Positions 61,471 to 64,000 of a stretch of DNA of 64,000 bases are shown one piece after another (the first letter of the stretch is position 1; the number at the start of each line of letters is the position of its first letter). The DNA lies in contig JAIBBG010000001.1 in NCBI GenBank assembly GCA_019694805.1, positions 124,001 to 188,000 on the forward strand, given 5' to 3'. The DNA is from Flavobacteriales bacterium. Lineage in GTDB: Bacteria > Bacteroidota > Bacteroidia > Flavobacteriales_D > Sanyastnellaceae. The notes beneath the pieces were generated by a model, which was given only the letters and a program-made list of their open reading frames with translations, made no database searches and had not been told where the DNA came from. Position numbers and translations under genes: made by a program.

Positions 61471-64000
61471 TCAAGGACATATCCCGCCGTACAGTCCCAC
61501 GAATATCATCAAATCCGTTGTAGTCACTAAGCCATCGCTGTTCATATCCGTTTGACAGTTGTTCAAACAAGCAAACTCATTGATAAGGATAATTAAATCC
61601 GAAACACTGATGAAGCCGTCACAATTGAAATCTCCGAGACAACAAATTGTTTCCTGCACAGATACTTCAACTGTGGTGGTACATTCTCCCACATTACCAG
61701 ATGCATCCACCGCTGAGTAGACCACATCAGTGATACCAAGAAGGTAGTTACCAGAAGCTGATTCAACGTTATTGAAGTCGTTTGAGAGAGTATATTCACA
61801 ATTCTCGATGACCTGTGGCAACTCCACCGTAACATCCGCTGAAAGTTCGTCCTCGCTTATAACCACATGAATAGTGTCCGTGCACAAGAGAACAGGATCT
61901 GTAACATCAATTACCATAATGTTTTGATAACAAACAGCCGAATTTCCAGCGAGGTCATACACCGACCATTCAATCTGATGAAGACCTACTGGATATTGTG
62001 CTTCAGGTGACCATGTATTCACCACGTTAGCAATGCTACAATTATCTGCAACCACAGCTTCTCCTAACGCAAACTCATCAAGACTCGCAAAACAATTTCC
62101 ATCCCATGTATTCAATGTAAGATCACCAGGACATTCAATAGTCGGGGGGATTAAATCTGCATAGGTGACCATGAAAGAACAACTACTGGTGTTACCATTT
62201 GAATCGGTAGCTGTGATCGTTACTTCTGTATCTTCTGTAATGAAGGTGCCAGGAGCCGGAGATTGTTCGAGTGTAGGCGAATCATCAAAATCATCATAAA
62301 CGACAACCTCATTGAGGTATGAAGGCAAACTTCCGCATAATGCACTCATCTGTTCTGTATTCATGATGAGAAGAAAATCTTCACCTTCGCCCCAATCACT
62401 GTTCAGACAATAATCGGATTCCTCCACTGCGATAGCAAAATTGGTGACGACTCGCAACCTTCGTTGAACAACTAAGTTACCATAATCAGGCACTTGAAGA
62501 GGAAATGAAAACGAAGATGCTGTTGGAGAACTTGCACCTAAAAACTCACCAGCATCACTAAAATCACCATCATTATTGGCATCAAACCAAGCTCCAAAAG
62601 ATTGCATAAATCCGAATGCCGTGTAAACTGTAATTTCATAGGTTAAACCCTGAGTCAAATTAGCAACAGTACTATTTTCAATCCATGATTCCGGCGAACC
62701 ATTGCATCCGGTATCGCCTGTATCCATAATGACTGAATTATTTGGTGCTTGAATGACCATACGTTCCAAAACATCTTGGCTTGAGCAGCCATTGGACCAT
62801 GAAGGTGTGCATTCCGCCGACACTGCATATTCTGCAATTTCTCCCTGGCATCCAATTAAAGGTGGTTGATCAACGACCACATGAACATATTGATAACACG
62901 CATTCGCGAAACCAGAAACATCTGTGACTGTCCACAAAATTGGAGTGACACCAAGTTGGTAGATCTCCATATTTATATTATTGAAGACATCCTGAATGCC
63001 GCAATTGTCTGAGACTACAGGATTACCAAGCATTTCTTCCGTAATGATTGCCTCACCGTTTTCATCTGCTATGGCAATCATGTTAAGCGGACAAATAATG
63101 GTTGGTCCTTCATTGTCATCAAAGAATACCTGAAATGTACATGTAGTAACATTACCAGCATTGTCCATCGCTGTAATCGTCACTTCCATATCCTGCTCAA
63201 CAATCATCCCTGCAGCAGGCGTTTGGAATAATTCCGGATTGGGATCATAATCATCGGATACAATCACATTCAAAGTAAAATCAGGCAACGCTACACAAGA
63301 CAACGTTTGATTCTGAGGACAATTCAACACTGGTGGGTTATCTGTTTCAACGGTAACCGTCTGAATACATTCGCTCAAATTGCCAAATTCATCTTCAGCC
63401 GTCCATGTTATGTTAGTCGTACCGACTGGAAAAATGTCTGAAGTATAGTCACTCAATAAAACGACATTGCCGCAATTATCGGAGGCGCTGGCAGTGCCAA
63501 TGACTTCCGATGAAATCTGTACGAAATTATTTCCGGCCGCAGTGAGAACGACAATGTCGTCCGGGCAAGTGAGGACTGGAGGAATCGCATCCGTATAAAT
63601 AATAGGAACAGAGCATGAACTGGAGTTGCCCGCAGCATCGGTGGCGGTAAATTCTATAACATCAAGTGATCCATCAAAACCACTTCCTGCTACAGGGTTT
63701 TGAGTTACCACAGGCGCAGGATCAAGATCATCTGTAGCAACAATTTCACCTGTTAAATCTGGAATAAGTCCACAAGTTAATTCCAACTCGGTTGGACATT
63801 CAATAGTGGGTGGTGTGACATCAGCCATATCTTGATCTCCGGTAATTACAATATCATCCACAGCAATGCTGGGATCACTTGCAACACCATTGTCATTGTT
63901 CACCCAACGAAAACCAATTTTCACATTGGGATTATTTTCCGCAGAAGCTGGTAAGGTGGTTGAATAAAGTGTCCATGTTCCCTGCGGACTGCATGCTCCA
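61471..64000 (-). CDS. Large surface protein with HYR modules, GEVED insert and dockerin-like end; N-terminus cut
   Basis: The frame is open through the right edge (the GTG at 63924 is internal, since upstream codons continue TWTLYSTTLPASAENNPNV), so the gene starts outside. About 840 residues are visible. First comes the end of a sandwich domain (KIGFRWVNNDNG to AVDDIVITGD), then alternating HYR-type modules (PPTIECP... DAAGNSSSC) of two kinds. A GEVED-like domain (FGAWFDANNDGDFSDAGE to YCLNSDWGEGEDFL) interrupts one module. The C-terminus is a pair of dockerin-like loops (GDFNCDGFISVSDLI and DMNSDGLVTTTDLM), not a T9SS sorting domain. A cell-surface adhesive role is likely; Ca2+ binding by the loops is inference. 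Confidence 0.88.
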   Translation of the reverse strand, partial: GACSPQGTWTLYSTTLPASAENNPNVKIGFRWVNNDNGVASDPSIAVDDIVITGDQDMADVTPPTIECPTELELTCGLIPDLTGEIVATDDLDPAPVVTQNPVAGSGFDGSLDVIEFTATDAAGNSSSCSVPIIYTDAIPPVLTCPDDIVVLTAAGNNFVQISSEVIGTASASDNCGNVVLLSDYTSDIFPVGTTNITWTAEDEFGNLSECIQTVTVETDNPPVLNCPQNQTLSCVALPDFTLNVIVSDDYDPNPELFQTPAAGMIVEQDMEVTITAMDNAGNVTTCTFQVFFDDNEGPTIICPLNMIAIADENGEAIITEEMLGNPVVSDNCGIQDVFNNINMEIYQLGVTPILWTVTDVSGFANACYQYVHVVVDQPPLIGCQGEIAEYAVSAECTPSWSNGCSSQDVLERMVIQAPNNSVIMDTGDTGCNGSPESWIENSTVANLTQGLTYEITVYTAFGFMQSFGAWFDANNDGDFSDAGEFLGASSPTASSFSFPLQVPDYGNLVVQRRLRVVTNFAIAVEESDYCLNSDWGEGEDFLLIMNTEQMSALCGSLPSYLNEVVVYDDFDDSPTLEQSPAPGTFITEDTEVTITATDSNGNTSSCSFMVTYADLIPPTIECPGDLTLNTWDGNCFASLDEFALGEAVVADNCSIANVVNTWSPEAQYPVGLHQIEWSVYDLAGNSAVCYQNIMVIDVTDPVLLCTDTIHVVISEDELSADVTVELPQVIENCEYTLSNDFNNVESASGNYLLGITDVVYSAVDASGNVGECTTTVEVSVQETICCLGDFNCDGFISVSDLIILINEFACLNNCQTDMNSDGLVTTTDLMIFVGLYGGICP

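Noticed and set aside
1-64000. CRISPR arrays, tRNA or rRNA genes, insertion sequences, attachment sites
   Set aside because: No spaced direct repeats, no tRNA- or rRNA-like stretches and no transposase or integrase genes were seen.

Overview
The window looks like a Bacteroidota chromosome segment. It carries gliding-motility genes (gldA, gldB, gldC), a type IX secretion (T9SS) sorting domain, HYR- and GEVED-type surface modules, a FtsL of the Bacteroidota form, and promoters of the TTG-N17-TAnnTTTG kind with little use of Shine-Dalgarno signals. No rRNA, tRNA, CRISPR array, transposase or phage gene was seen.

Positions 1-18249 (all minus strand). After a secreted protein cut by the left edge comes a long polysaccharide locus. 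Transcription runs from an ABC export pair (Wzm/Wzt type, 16172-18249) through two amino-sugar gene sets, about eight glycosyltransferases, a methyltransferase and a beta-mannosidase. Many junctions are 4-base ATGA overlaps. The genes suggest an ABC-exported O-antigen or similar glycan with dTDP-linked 3-amino- and 4-amino-dideoxyhexoses. No dTDP-glucose synthesis genes are present, so the precursor is made elsewhere.

18312-25720 (minus). aroE and a DedA protein are followed by one half of the cell-wall/division (dcw) cluster: ftsW, murG, murC, ftsQ, ftsA. A terminator follows ftsA and ftsZ is absent. The other half (mraZ, rsmH, ftsL, ftsI/PBP, murE, mraY, murD) lies at 52023-60150 on the plus strand, starts with a three-repeat MraZ operator and ends in a strong terminator. 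The cluster is therefore broken between murD and ftsW and the halves are oppositely oriented. murD has no standard start codon and seems to start at CTG.

25862-35825. Mixed functions: a T9SS-sorted cupredoxin, glutaryl-CoA-type dehydrogenase, RNase HI, MarC protein, a SulP transporter with a beta-carbonic anhydrase, purN, and a FIST sensor protein coupled to a hybrid histidine kinase. Between the carbonic anhydrase and purN, a perfect 18-base inverted repeat encloses about 200 bases rich in hairpins, a candidate structured RNA.

35994-50221. gldA, nadE, an outer-membrane barrel protein and gldB are separated from gldC by about 9 kb. That insert holds a LytTR response regulator and LytS-like kinase, a methyltransferase-desaturase-lipoprotein-7TM operon and a 778-residue envelope protein. 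Two copies of a 34-base element, each with half-sites 21 bases apart as expected for LytTR binding, precede the operon and the large gene. This is the best candidate here for an undescribed system.

50274-64000. engB and an alpha/beta hydrolase, the mraZ-murD operon, a small membrane-anchored secreted protein, a cyclophilin, and a large HYR/GEVED/dockerin-like surface protein cut by the right edge.
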